In this document: one piece after another, positions 54,521 through 64,000 of the stretch
Layout of the letters: the number at the start of each line of letters is the position of its first letter
Position numbering within the stretch: position 1 is the first letter of the stretch
NCBI GenBank assembly: GCA_047967505.1
Contig: CM106540.1
DNA length: 64,000 bases
Strand: one strand, 5' to 3'
From: Dipteris shenzhenensis
Taxonomy: Eukaryota; Polypodiophyta; Polypodiopsida; Gleicheniales
The notes under the pieces: model-generated
Told to the model about the DNA's origin: nothing
What the model saw: only the letters and a program-made list of their open reading frames with translations
The model's database searches: none
Program-made: the position numbers and the translations under genes

Positions 54521-56450
54521 ATGAATTTTTAATCTAGCACCTCAATTTCTCTTTCATCCATCAAGGCCTATGTAACATCATGCACATGAGGTATATTCAT
54601 TGGAGGGCTTGATGTCATTTTAGTAGTTGCTTAATGTCCAGCACACCTAGTTAAGGATGTGGATGTTTCGTTATGCCTTGCATTTTGGCATGAAGATATA
54701 CATTAGTATCAGGTAATGAAAATTATCCTTCCACATGCTCTTTTGTTAGAGTTTCAACCATATTTTAAACAATTGACCACTAGATGTGGAAGTATCCTCC
54801 ATATTTATGTTGTTGAGTAGCAAATATTAGTTAGTAGTAAAGGACATGTATATGTTTTTTAAGCTAGTCAACATGCTACCAATTTGCCCACAAGATTCCA
54901 TAGTGCATTACTCTTTCCATTACAACTCTTTGCATCACATACACTTCGTTTAACATTTATGAGTTAAGTGCTATGTGTGGTTTTCCAAGTGTTGCAAAGG
55001 TGGTTTCAGACTTTTGCTAGCTCCATGCCACCTTTTCTTTTTTTGAGAGAGTCAGAGAGATAATATAGTAAATTACATAAAATATTAAAGTCTTGGATGG
55101 TATGTTGCAAGTCTTAGATGGCATGGAGTGGCAGGAATCTCACCGAGAATGTGATCTTAATATCCCACATCAACCCACCCACTCCCCCCATCACGTGTAT
55201 CACTTTCATCCCCTCTTCTATGTTGCTATGATCGCATGCCCATTCCCTACTAACCATGCCAAACCCCTCCTTGCCTTCTTTCCAAAGACATTTGTAGCTA
55301 GGGAAGCAAAGGATTGTCAATGCAAAGAAACCTACTGCCACTGTTATCCAAGTTGTAAAACAACTTACCATCACCAAAAGTGCAATGAAAAGGAAAAAAC
55401 AACAGTTGCCTTTGGATTGCATAATGTCTCTACAATGAAACAATAGAGTAATACAGATGTCACTAATGTTATTGGTGTGATGTTTGATTATTATACTTTG
55501 AGTGCAATTATATTGGGATTAGTTCATATGGTGATACCTTCCATTGATTGTTAACAACTAACATAATTGGTAGCTTGAGGACAGATGATGGAACTAAGGA
55601 CGAGGATTGGGATTAGTACAAGGGTATAGATTGAGGTGTCGCAAGGTGCAAAGCATATGGCCATGGGTCAATTTTCTATTTCATTCATATTGCAAAACCT
55701 TGGGCAATATTTGTGATAGAAATCATAAACCATTTTTGGATGAAGCAACTCCAAAGTGACTTTGTAAAAGTATGGGACGCGAATCATTTCGGATAAAATG
55801 ATCCCAAAGTGGATTTGTAAAAGGAAATCAATGTAATCCCTTGATTTTGAAAAAGAGGGATAATTTTGGCTCCTTGAAATATTATAAACACTCTAGATGC
55901 GAAAGCATGAGCCACTAATCTAGGGGGGGAGGGGGGGCAGATTGTACCTAGTCAGTTGTCATTGTCTCATTGTGCCTTGGTTAATTCATTTTTCTCAAGT
56001 GGTGTTTTGTGAGCATTAGGAAGTCCCCTTTTCGGTTTCATTAAAAGTGCTAGAAAAGTGTTAAACATTCCTAGAAAGTGTTTAACATTCCTAGAAAGTG
56101 CTAAAAGAATGCTCAAAAGTGCTTAATGAGTGCTAACGGAAGTTGAACAGAGATGACAAATTTCTTAGTATTGTATTAAAGTTTGTACAAGTGCTCAAAA
56201 GTGCTAAAAACTATAGAAAAGGTGCAAAAAATGTTCAACAAGTGATATAACAATGATCCAAAATAGGTTCAAGATGGCAAAAGGCAACATACAAGTTTGT
56301 AATATGCATAAGTGATAATATGTGGTATATATGAGGAACCATTGATGTAGGGGAAGCTCAAAATATCTAGCTTGCTTCATTCGAATTTTTTGGGGAGCCA
56401 ATGGAGGAGACAATGGAGAGGCCAAAGACCATGCACATTGCACAAATGAA
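54521..56450. other. No recognisable gene
   Basis: This is AT-rich DNA. Open frames around 55093-55446 on both strands show no family. One - strand frame has a hydrophobic stretch but no other support. 55923-55940 is poly-G rich, and 56046-56130 has short repeats of AAACATTCCTAGAAAGTG and AAAAGTGCTTAA type. Confidence 0.6.
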
Positions 56451-56454
56451 GGAC

Positions 56455-57141
56455 TCAGAATATGCCCCCCCCAAACTGTGAAGATAGTGGGAGAGAAGGA
56501 AGGAGTCTCACTTGCAGCTTTCTCACATACACAATGGGGGAATACACACAAATGTGAAGGCTGAAAACAGCTACCTGATCCTCTGTGCTGACATAAACTA
56601 GATCAATAAGACCTAGTAAAACCTTCTCCCACACATAGTGATAATGCACCTCAATGTGCTTTGTTCTAGCATGATAGACTGGGTTATTTGCCAAGTGTAT
56701 ACTGCTCATGTTGTCACAATAAATGACAGGTCTAAACGATGACGGGAGGTCCCCCAGAGTGATATGTGTGTCCCCTCGATGCCTCGTGTGTCGTGCTGTG
56801 ATTGTCGGGTCGGGGTCTCTGTCACGTCGGCGGCTAGAGATTGCTGGACGATCAATGTCACTCGATGGGAAGAACTCTGTGATCCTACTCTGAGAGGTAT
56901 CTGATGATGTGGCCAAGCCCCATCGCCTGAGTAAGTGCTCTCTATGTCGGATTCCCTCGTGAATGAAGGCCGCGAGGCATCTCTGATTTGGGTAGGCGAG
57001 GAATCTGGAAAGGAGCCCGGAGCCGTCTCTCAAGAGGCAAGGGTAGGACTGGTTTATATATCCCATTCGGTTTGCTTCATGATAGATTCTTGAACAAAGG
57101 GCAACTCTACTATGAGAGTGTGTGTGTGTGTGTATGTACAT
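56455..57141 (-). pseudogene. Chimeric ORF: RTE-like LINE C-terminus joined to copia RNase H
   Basis: The open frame of 228 residues first reads through the (CA)n, then [28 protein letters not shown] to [31 protein letters not shown], the same as the LINE end at 49.94-50.22 kb. It then switches to VIYCDNMSSIHLANNPVYHARTKHIEVHYHY, the copia RNase H. The junction falls near 56733. It is an accidental fusion in one frame. Confidence 0.8.
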
Positions 57142-57178
57142 ATTTGTATATATATACTTATTTAGATTTATATATAAA

Positions 57179-57219
<41 letters not shown>

Positions 57220-57233
57220 CCAACCCTTACCTT

Positions 57234-57269
<36 letters not shown>

Positions 57270-57275
57270 TCTTTC
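57116..57275. repeat. Microsatellite block (GT)n, (TA)n, (CT)n(CA)n inside copia
   Basis: GTGTGTGTGTGTGTATG, TATATATA tracts (57180-57215), then (CT)n and (CA)n to about 57270. The GT/GA order on the - strand is the same as the LINE junctions at 25-39 kb. Confidence 0.92.
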
Positions 57276-57289
57276 ATATGTCCACACAA

Positions 57290-57882
57290 AAGCGTGCGGG
57301 ACAATTGACTACAATCCTCGCCTGGCAGGTGCGGTAGTAGTTCTTTCTTTTCAAGGAGGAAATTGTTGAGCCTTTGGTACCATACTCTTGGGGACTGCTT
57401 CAGGCCATACAAACTTTTCAGCAAAAGACAGCGCTCATAGCCTAGCGGCTGCTGCATGAATACTCGTTGATTTGTTGGAAGGACTCCATTCAAGAAGGCC
57501 GTCTTGACGTCCATCTGGTGAAGATGGAGATTGTGCGCTGTGCTGAAGGCAATGATCACTCGAAGGGATTGTATGCGAACTACTGGTGCATATGTATCTG
57601 TGTAGTCTATGCTCAAATCTGGGTGAAGCCTCGTGCAACCAATCTAGCTTTGAAGCGAGCCACTATGCCATCTGCGTTATATTCATTCTTTAACAACCAC
57701 TTGGAGCCAACGATGCGACGGTGTGGAGGTGGATCTACTAGGACCCACGCTCGGTTCTTCATTAGGGAGTTGTACTCATCGTCCATCGCATTTTGCCAGC
57801 GTGAAGCCTCTGGTGAGTGAAGTGCTATCTGAAGCGGGATATGATCACCGGGAGAGTAGTCAGCTAGCATTGGGGCCGGCAC
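57290..57882 (-). pseudogene. copia reverse transcriptase, N-terminal half
   Basis: 57882-57613: SPEASRWQNAMDDEYNSLMKNRAWVLVDPP, RRIVGSKWLLKNEYNADGIVARFKARLVARGFTQI. 57616-57290: [52 protein letters not shown]. After CGHMKE the sequence changes to (GT)n(GA)n. One frame change near 57614. Confidence 0.88.
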
Positions 57883-58383
57883 TTGTGTGCCAAGAGAGTA
57901 TGCAGAATCACAGAAGCGGGTCCCATAGCTGCCTCTTATAGAACGGGTTGAGCGTCGAAGGGCTGGCTAAATGGTCTGAGGGGGGGACATGCGCACCAAG
58001 TGTAGATGGTGCGTCGCTGAAGATTTCATCAGCGTCTGACGCGTTTGAGTCCAATTGATCAGATGTTGCACCTTTGGGGGAGGTTATGTCATAGGATCCA
58101 TGGTCTGATTCATCTTCCAAGGATGTGGGAGCGTCTAGATCCTTCAATTGACCCGTGGACATAGACATAGTCAACTGTCGAGTAGTAGTTCGCTTGGTGT
58201 GTCTAGTTTGCTTGTTGCCACGTGCGGTGGGCGAGGTTGGTGGAGGTTGTGGAGCTGGTGGTGGTTGGGGAAGGACCCCCAACTGTGGGACACCATGCTT
58301 GTCCGTCTGCCACGCGTTCCTCATTCATGAACATGGCTTGTTGGTGTTGTTGTTGGACATGGGGATCTCGAGCCACCTGGGTC

Positions 58384-58914
58384 TCATGCTTCTGTTTCCC
58401 TGAAGACCACATTGCTAGAGTACATAAGGGTGCAGGGACATGGATTGTACAAGCGATAGGCTTTCACACTGAACGGGTGGCCATAGCCTATCATGATGCC
58501 CTGTTGGGTCTTCAAGTCTAGCTTGCGATGGTGTGTGTCGGGCACGTACACAAAGGCCGTGCAGCCAATGATATGCAAGTTGCAAACATCTGGTCGTCGT
58601 CCAGTCCATGATTCGTGAAGAGTGACCTTTGCAGACATGCCGATTGTCATGAGATTTTGAAGATAAGCTATTGTTGAGGCCGCTTCGATCCAGAAGGTAT
58701 GAGGGAGTGAGGCTTCTTGGAGCATGGATTGAGAGGATTCCATGAGTGTGCACATCTTGTGCTCCGCCCGGGGATTTTGGGAAGGGATTAATGGAATTGT
58801 TGTTTGGCGATCGATGCCATTGTCATGGCAGAACTTGTTGAACTCATTTGAGCAAAATTCACCTCCTCCGTCTGTTTGGAGGGTCTTCAGTGGGTTTCCT
58901 ATCTGAACTACCAC
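58384..58914 (-). pseudogene. copia integrase
   Basis: This 176-residue frame encodes LKTLQTDGGGEFCSNEFNKFCHDNGI with the second catalytic Asp, then PSQNPRAEHKMCTLMESSQSML with the Glu, ASLPHTFWIEAASTIAYLQNL, GRRPDVCNLHIIGCTAFVYVP and KTQQGIMIGYGHPF. Its upstream part continues right to about 59040 (YLLVILDDYSS-like, with stops). Confidence 0.88.
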
Positions 58915-59059
58915 CTAATGGTAGTATTGTTGGAAGTAGTGAAATGTTTCACTCTTTCGTTGTACGAGGTAGACCCGTGTGTAGGAACTATAATCATCAA
59001 GAATCACCAAAAGGTATAAGGCCCCATCGAGTGATCAGGTTTGCATTGGGTCATAGTCT

Positions 59060-59310
59060 TCACTCGAGATGTTGATTTAAATGTCATCTTCAAGGGTTCA
59101 AATATTCAAGTGGGATATTGATTCAAATGTCATGTTTAAATAGATTCACGTGGGATATTCATTTATATGACATGTTTTACGTTTAAGACGTCATATATGG
59201 GGGCTTCTAATTTCATGTTCAAGACTTCAAATATTCATGCAAGATATTGATTCAAATGTCATGTTTAAGACTTCAAATGGTCACATGCGATATTGATTTT
59301 AACCATCAAG
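59060..59310. repeat. Imperfect tandem repeats of about 45-60 bp
   Basis: Units contain GATATTGATTCAAATGTCATGTTTAA and ACTTCAAATATTCA in repeated order (59060, 59105, 59220, 59265). No gene. Confidence 0.75.
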
Positions 59311-59317
59311 GGATATT

Positions 59318-59630
59318 GGTTTATTTCCATAAGGGAGTTGTAACTACCATGCAAGAGACGACACAAAAAGGAGAAAATCCCATGAGCAAACTTGAAATCC
59401 CATGAGGGAACTTTTTAAGGGGGATATTATATATATATTAAGCCTTGGAAGTTGGAACAATATTTAAAAATATCTCAATTATATGTCCTATCCGTATCCT
59501 TCTTTAGGCATTTTTAGCTTCCATATGGGACTTTAGGTTCCATCATGGGATTTTAGGTTCCCTTAGGGGATTTACTTCTTTTTGTGTCATCTCTTACATG
59601 ATAGTTAGAACTCCCTTATGAAATTAAACC
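59318..59630. mobile_element. Fold-back (MITE-like) element
   Basis: The arm 59318-59376 (GGTTTATTTCCATAAGGGAG...GACACAAAAAG) is the inverted complement of 59572-59630, with roughly 85 percent match by eye. Weaker inner inverted repeats around GAAATCCCATGAGGGAAC extend the stem. About 313 bp, no ORF. Target duplications were not identified. Confidence 0.7.
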
Positions 59631-60060
59631 TCTCGATACAAAAAATCCCCTAAATAATGTCCTATGTCAAGGTGTGTCTATTGCTGTTTGCTTTTAAAAA
59701 TGCCTCTTTTTCAAGACCTGAACAAAAGATGGTCTTTGAGAAGAGGCAAGGCGTGGTGGCACCAATGCCTTTGTACCATATGGAATAGTTGTGTGTCTAC
59801 TCTGCTATGTTGTGTGTTTACTATCTTTCACTTGCATTGTTCATGTATTCTACTTACTTTGTAAGGTAGCAGTAGTGTATGTGCTCCATATACCTTTTCA
59901 ATGTTCATCTCACAAAAATTTCTTTTTTAACTCAAAATTCTATCCTCTAAGTCTTGAGACCCCATTCCACACTTCCCACACCTCCTTGTTCCTCTATGTT
60001 ATTGTACCATTATCCAAAAGACCATTCCCTTCTCCATCTCCACCCTCATTAGTAGTAGGA
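59631..60060. other. No recognisable gene
   Basis: Open frames at 59664-59864 and 59791-60102 have cysteine/leucine-rich composition without family motifs and are probably chance. Confidence 0.55.
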
Positions 60061-60256
60061 AGAAGAAGCAAGATTTGTTGGTTTATATTAGAAGTTCTTT
60101 AAAGAAAACCCACTCAATTAATCTTATTGATGCAGTGATTTCTACTTTATTAGATGAGGTGGGGAATTGCATGTAGGCAAGAGACATCAAGGAAGCTAAC
60201 TGCGCAAGGGTAAGATGTAGACAACATTGGCTATAGGTGGGGCACTGCCCCTCTAA

Positions 60257-60720
60257 ATGTTTCTTGAACTTTCTTCCAATCTATTAGAACCTAGAAGAAA
60301 GCAAGAGAGCTATCATATTGATAGATTAATGGACCATTATGGTAACTTAGTCACCAACTTTTGGCATATCCTTGATGTGTTTCAGAATGAGCTCACCACA
60401 GATCAGCTCAGCACAATGGTTAGTGAAGAAGCCGTTCATGATGCACAGTGAGTGAATTTGATAGAAGAGATGTTCAAAGGGTTGGTTAGATACTATGTAG
60501 GGTTTTTGACTACCTATTACCAATGCAATGTGCTAGCCTATCCCTTTTCCCAAAGAGGCAATCCCATTGAAGGTTGGTGATTGGAGGCCGATATTCACCA
60601 TGTCAAATACTTTCAACAAATTTTTGGCTAAAGCTATTGCCTTCAAGATTCATGAAGTATGTGTGGAGATCATAGATCAAGAGTAATGTGGCTTTGTTAA
60701 AGGAATATAGGGTGGTAGCA
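60257..60720 (+). pseudogene. L1-type LINE RT remnant
   Basis: Frames give RLMDHYGNLVTNFWHILDVF (60318-60380), the usual pre-RT block, then GDWRPIFTMSNTFNKFLAKAIAFKI (60578-60650), which corresponds to the GDWRPI-S-L-x-N-xx-YK-xxAK block, and CGFVKGI near 60690 (GFVKGR). Stops are present. It belongs to a LINE lineage different from the array, perhaps that of 44.4 kb. Confidence 0.7.
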
Positions 60721-61590
60721 AGCTAAGGGTGTCCACTTTTTGTTCACTCCCCAATCCTAAGGAGGTGGAAAAACAAGCTTTTTAGCACACAAAAATGCAA
60801 ATCTCACCTACTTCCCTATGGATCTAGTCTTTGAAGTCTTCTGACACAACATCACACTTGCTATTGTGCACACAATCGTATAGTCTGATCAAAAATTCGA
60901 TGCACACACAAAAAATTTCTTTGTGTCACACGGCATGGTTCCAGGGTGGTCACACGTTTATCACGAACAAAGAGTGTCATATTAAATTCTAAATTTCTCA
61001 CTCATTTTAGATTAAATGTTATTGAAACTTTGTAAGTGGTCTCTTTGCATTATGTAGAGCTTAACTTGATTTATTGGTAATTTTTTGAATGATTTATCTA
61101 ATTATAAATAATTATTTATAATAAATAAAGTCATAAAATACATGCATTTTAGTAGCACACCACATTTTTTTAGTATTTTGAATAATTAAGCAAATCCAAT
61201 TCGGTGGAAGGTTAGTAGGCACATAAGGGTGTGTGGTTGAATCATCAAATCCCAAATCCAACGGTTAGATTTAGGAAGATTGAAGTTTAATTTTTACTTT
61301 TACTCCTGAGAGGATCAACAAAGAATATTAAAAATAAATCTAGTAATTCTCAAACATAACCAAACATTTCAAAAATGTCAATATTTTTAGTCCTCTGCAT
61401 GATGAATAAGAGGAAAAAATTTTGGTTAAATTTGAGTAAGGGAAACGTACGATATGGCCTCCAACAGTTAAATCTCCCTTTTGTGGGGGAAAAAGGGCCA
61501 CCCAAGCCTATTACCAAGACAAGGTAGGCTTGGTATTAGGCTTGGTGAGGTAGGCTAGGAGCATCACCGATCCTAGTGGCAAGCCTTTGG
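60721..61590. other. No recognisable gene, AT-rich
   Basis: 61030-61200 is strongly AT-rich with TAATTATAAATAATTATTTATAATAAATAAA. No motif or open frame of note. Confidence 0.6.
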
Positions 61591-61599
61591 AGTCTGCAT

Positions 61600-61880
61600 G
61601 CTGCCCATGTGGAAGGCTGAGTCATCAAAACCATGCCACGTTGTTAGACCACGTGGTGCCATCTCATCAAGCAGATGTGACATCACTCCTTGCCATGTCA
61701 CCTTACATTGCCACACGTGCTGCCACATGTGCCACCTCATCATTCCACATCATCAGCCATGTGATCACACAATCCCACCTTGGCATACCTCCTCAACCTT
61801 GCCACGTCACCAATCCCTCCACCTCAATTTGCCATGTCAATCTACCACCTCATGAATGCCAACTCATCATGCCACATCAC
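61600..61880. repeat. GCCAC-rich degenerate repeat block
   Basis: Many copies of GCCACAT, GCCACGT, GCCATGTCA and CCACCTCAT occur in about 280 bp upstream of the right-edge ORF. Similar blocks lie at 16225-16395 and 21718-21800. Confidence 0.7.
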
Positions 61881-62010
61881 CTTTCAATGTCATCGAAGAG
61901 GCCCAGTACCACATCATGACCATGCAGGAAGAGACTATATTAGCACATCATGACCATGCATGGTACCACATCAGCCAGATGTATACACATGACGATGTGC
62001 GATGCATACA

Positions 62011-62147
62011 ATACCTCGATCGAGGTATATAACCTGGGTGAGGCATACAATACCTCGTTCGAGGTATGTGACCGAGGACACCTAGAGATACCTCGATCGA
62101 GGTTCATACATACATGCGCAATGCACTAAATACCTCGATCGAGGTAT
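62011..62147. repeat. Four spaced copies of an 18-bp palindrome
   Basis: ATACCTCGATCGAGGTAT occurs at 62011-62028 and 62130-62147. One-base or terminal variants lie at 62050-62067 (CTCGTTCGAG) and 62088-62105 (ends TTC). Spacing is 38-42 bp, so the palindromes sit in one helical register-like array about 230-370 bp upstream of the ORF start at 62377. Confidence 0.93.
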
Positions 62148-62280
62148 AAGGTCTGATCGGGGCTCTGGGCATAGCAGACCTCTCCACCAAAACTAAGCCA
62201 ATTAGTATCAATCTTAGCACCTCTCCATCAATAATAATGAAGAGCAATCTAAGAGCAATCTAGTGGATGAGTTGAGGCTC

Positions 62281-62290
62281 TCTATAAGAC
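62281..62290 (+). promoter_or_regulatory. Possible TATA element for right-edge ORF
   Basis: tctataagac has TATAAG at 62283-62288, about 90 bases before the ATG at 62377. Position and sequence fit a weak TATA box. There is no other support. Confidence 0.3.
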
Positions 62291-62376
62291 ACCACGTTTT
62301 GGTTCATTTCACCCATTCTTAGCCATTCGTGCCTCCTCATCACTTTGTCACACCTTCCATCCTACTTTCATTGAGA

Positions 62377-64000
62377 ATGGGTTCTCAAAGCCGTAGAGCT
62401 AGTAGACGTGAAAGATGTAGGAACCCCCCCCCAAATCTCATTGACGAGGAGCGCAAGTGGAAGGCTCGTGAGCACAAGAGAGCCTCTAGAGCTCGAGCTC
62501 GTGCTGCCACCACTGATCCACCTCCAGCTCTACCTCTACATCCCACCTCCACCCCCACCCCCACCTCCATTGTCCCCCCATGCTCATCCGCTCCCCTACC
62601 TCTAGCCTCCGCCCTTCCCCTAGCCACCTACATTTTGGCCTCCACCTCTACCTCTTCCCCCTCCACCCTCCCCCATCCCCCTCCCCCTCCCCCTCCCCCC
62701 GCTCCGCTTGGCGCCTCCCTTCCCCCGTCCACCCTACCATCTCCCATTGATCCCCTTGCCCCACCTTGCAGCAGTAGTGTTGCTTCACGACGTGACTTGC
62801 TGAAGTCCACTATCCGTCGTTGTACTAGTAAGATTGTGCAGTCTTTTTTTTGTGACCTCACGCCAGCTTCGCAGTCTTCTCTTCTTACGTCCCTGATTGA
62901 TCACCCTGACTTGGTAGAGTGTAGGAGGCTTGCTGGTCTTGGTGCACGTAGAGATAGGGTTGTATCTAGCGAGGTCCTTAGCAGTGTTCGACGTTCCTAT
63001 GCTTCTATTAAGCATAGGAACTCCAGTGATGCCTTGGCAGCACGTCGTGCTATTGTGGCTGCCATTAGTAGACCTCATATGATAGGCCATCTGCGTACCG
63101 CTTCACGTCTTCTTCAGATTGCACCGCGCACATTGCGAGTAGGCATCATTAGGAGGCAGAGTCTAGAGGATAGTGAGACTGATGCTCTTTGGGCTTCGAG
63201 TGGTCGTGCACCTCGCAACGATCGATTGTTGGATGATTCCACTAGGTCCTTCATACAACAGTTTTGGGAGGAGCATTGCAGAGCATCCCCGATGTTCAAG
63301 AAGGCATTGCGGAAGAGGGTGTCACGCGGTGTGTACATTGAGCATGGTGCATATTTTTTGGAGTGTACCCAAACTGAGTTGTACACTCAGTTTGTAGAGG
63401 CGCACCCGGAGTTCAAGATTGGGCAGAGGTCATTTGAGCGATGCAGGCCATGGTTTGTGCGATGCTCTCAGGAGCGTGACACATGCTGTTGTCGCTACCA
63501 TGTGGATTTTGGATTGATGTATGACGTATTCCGTTCCCTTGATGGTCATAGGGGAGTGGTTCCTACTAGCCCTCGCGACTTCATTCATTCCATATTGTGT
63601 ACACGAGATGGTGATGCTTTATTCCACTCCCTTGATTGTGTGGAAGGCACGTGTACTTTGTGTGGTGACTTTGCTAGAGTGCCACGAGTTGCACTAGATA
63701 CTTGTGATGTGCAGATGGTTCGTTGGCAGCAGTATGAGTACTGTACCTTGACATTAGATGGTGGTGCACAGTCAAGGAGGTTGCAGCTTGTGGGGAAGGA
63801 GACACCACGTGTTGTATTCATTGACTGTTTTCGAGGGAAGCTGTACCGCTACATACGCCACTCGCACACTACGAAATGGGAGGATCGTCAGTTTCGTGCA
63901 TGTTTGAGGACATTTCCTATAGGGGTGGTTGTCTCAGTGGTGGACTTTGCGGAGAATTACACCTTTGCACCACAGCATGAGATCCAATCGGAGTATTATT
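62377..64000 (+). CDS. Transposase-like protein with DFAENY motif, open at right edge
   Basis: From ATG 62377 the frame is open for 541 codons to the window end with no stop. Residues 1-45 are Arg/Lys-rich, 50-130 a Pro/Ser/Thr linker, then a globular region. Cysteine motifs: C370-C372 with H375, and C408, C421, C426, C429. Near the end VVSVVDFAENYTFAPQHEIQSEYY (D523) resembles the DFAENYxFxxQxExQ block of a widespread family of transposase-like proteins in animals and non-seed plants, which also has an upstream ...FF-EH...RVSRGVYIEHGxxxLECTxxELYxxFxExHPEFKIGxxxFxRxRP-type region like the one seen at about residues 305-360. The family name is not certain to me. DNA-transposon origin is inferred. 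An intact frame suggests recent mobility or host use. Confidence 0.75.
   Translation, partial: MGSQSRRASRRERCRNPPPNLIDEERKWKAREHKRASRARARAATTDPPPALPLHPTSTPTPTSIVPPCSSAPLPLASALPLATYILASTSTSSPSTLPHPPPPPPPPAPLGASLPPSTLPSPIDPLAPPCSSSVASRRDLLKSTIRRCTSKIVQSFFCDLTPASQSSLLTSLIDHPDLVECRRLAGLGARRDRVVSSEVLSSVRRSYASIKHRNSSDALAARRAIVAAISRPHMIGHLRTASRLLQIAPRTLRVGIIRRQSLEDSETDALWASSGRAPRNDRLLDDSTRSFIQQFWEEHCRASPMFKKALRKRVSRGVYIEHGAYFLECTQTELYTQFVEAHPEFKIGQRSFERCRPWFVRCSQERDTCCCRYHVDFGLMYDVFRSLDGHRGVVPTSPRDFIHSILCTRDGDALFHSLDCVEGTCTLCGDFARVPRVALDTCDVQMVRWQQYEYCTLTLDGGAQSRRLQLVGKETPRVVFIDCFRGKLYRYIRHSHTTKWEDRQFRACLRTFPIGVVVSVVDFAENYTFAPQHEIQSEYY

Larger units (their letters stand above)
56565..58914 (-). mobile_element. 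Ty1/copia on - strand, interrupted
   Basis: Reading right to left: integrase (58914-58384), linker (58324-57908), RT (57882-57290), then a microsatellite block (57116-57260), a piece of RTE-like LINE (about 56735-57030) and copia RNase H (about 56735-56575). A GGGGGGGG tract at 56463-56470 (C on +) may be its polypurine tract. LTRs were not identified. The YVDD part of RT is lost at the interruption. Confidence 0.85.

Noticed and set aside
55093-55446. 117-residue + frame and overlapping 109-residue - frame with a hydrophobic stretch
   Set aside because: No family features, no start context or neighbours. Two overlapping antisense frames in AT-rich DNA are expected by chance.
62011-62147. 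CRISPR-like array
   Set aside because: Spacing and repeats superficially resemble one, but the units are perfect palindromes separated by about 20 bp in plant nuclear DNA. No cas genes, and a plant genome would not carry one.
62385-62861. Glycine/arginine-rich - strand open frames at 62385-62627 and 62628-62861
   Set aside because: They are the antisense of the Pro/Ser/Thr-rich linker of the + strand transposase-like ORF.
1-64000. tRNA or rRNA genes
   Set aside because: None recognised. The only tRNA-related sequence is the Met-tRNA primer site of gypsy element 2 and a weaker candidate in element 1.

Overview
The window is nuclear DNA of a land plant. It carries the 3' half of one host gene, RAD51C, inside very long retroelement-filled introns, surrounded by dense and often nested LTR and LINE retrotransposons. 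Plant origin is supported by plant-type RAD51C residues ([35 protein letters not shown]), a chromodomain gypsy element primed by initiator-Met tRNA, a dual-RNase-H gypsy element, and L1-type LINEs whose ORF1 looks like the DUF4283 plus CCHC type. A non-seed plant such as a fern or lycophyte is my inference and is not proven by the sequence.

Layout. 1-20.0 kb: a Ty1/copia element on the + strand whose left end lies outside the window. It is split by two gypsy elements, both on the - strand: element 1 (792-10343, 1.9-kb LTRs, archaeal-type second RNase H) and element 2 (10875-17954, about 1-kb LTRs, Met-tRNA primer site, chromodomain). Target duplications (acgg; gctag) are visible and the copia reading resumes after each. 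20.0-21.3 kb: two old LINE fragments. 21.3-22.07 kb: unassigned. 22.07-39.2 kb: an array of L1-type LINE insertions joined end to end by (GT)n/(GA)n blocks. A - strand chain and a + strand chain diverge from a (CA)n...(GT)n centre near 36.0 kb, and two members carry 5' inversions.

39.5-53.8 kb: six RAD51C exons (+ strand) from Walker A to the stop codon. The two long introns hold a decayed copia with paired LTRs, LINE endonuclease remnants, an RTE-like LINE with a CTTT-repeat tail, and a - strand copia fragment that includes a transposase-like domain. No upstream RAD51C exon was recognised, so the intron before Walker A is probably longer than 39.5 kb, unless a small exon was missed.

53.8-62 kb: 3' flank with tandem duplications, a - strand copia interrupted by microsatellites and a captured LINE 3' end, a fold-back element, LINE remnants, GCCAC-rich DNA and four copies of an 18-bp palindrome. 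62.4-64.0 kb: a 541-codon open frame running off the right edge, a transposase-like protein with a DFAENY motif.

Apart from RAD51C and perhaps the right-edge ORF, nearly every coding region is transposon-derived and most are broken. The clearest candidate for something undescribed is the LINE array. Its junctions suggest a plant LINE family that inserts into (GT)n tracts and leaves a new (GT)n tract downstream of its own tail, so that the next copy can insert there.
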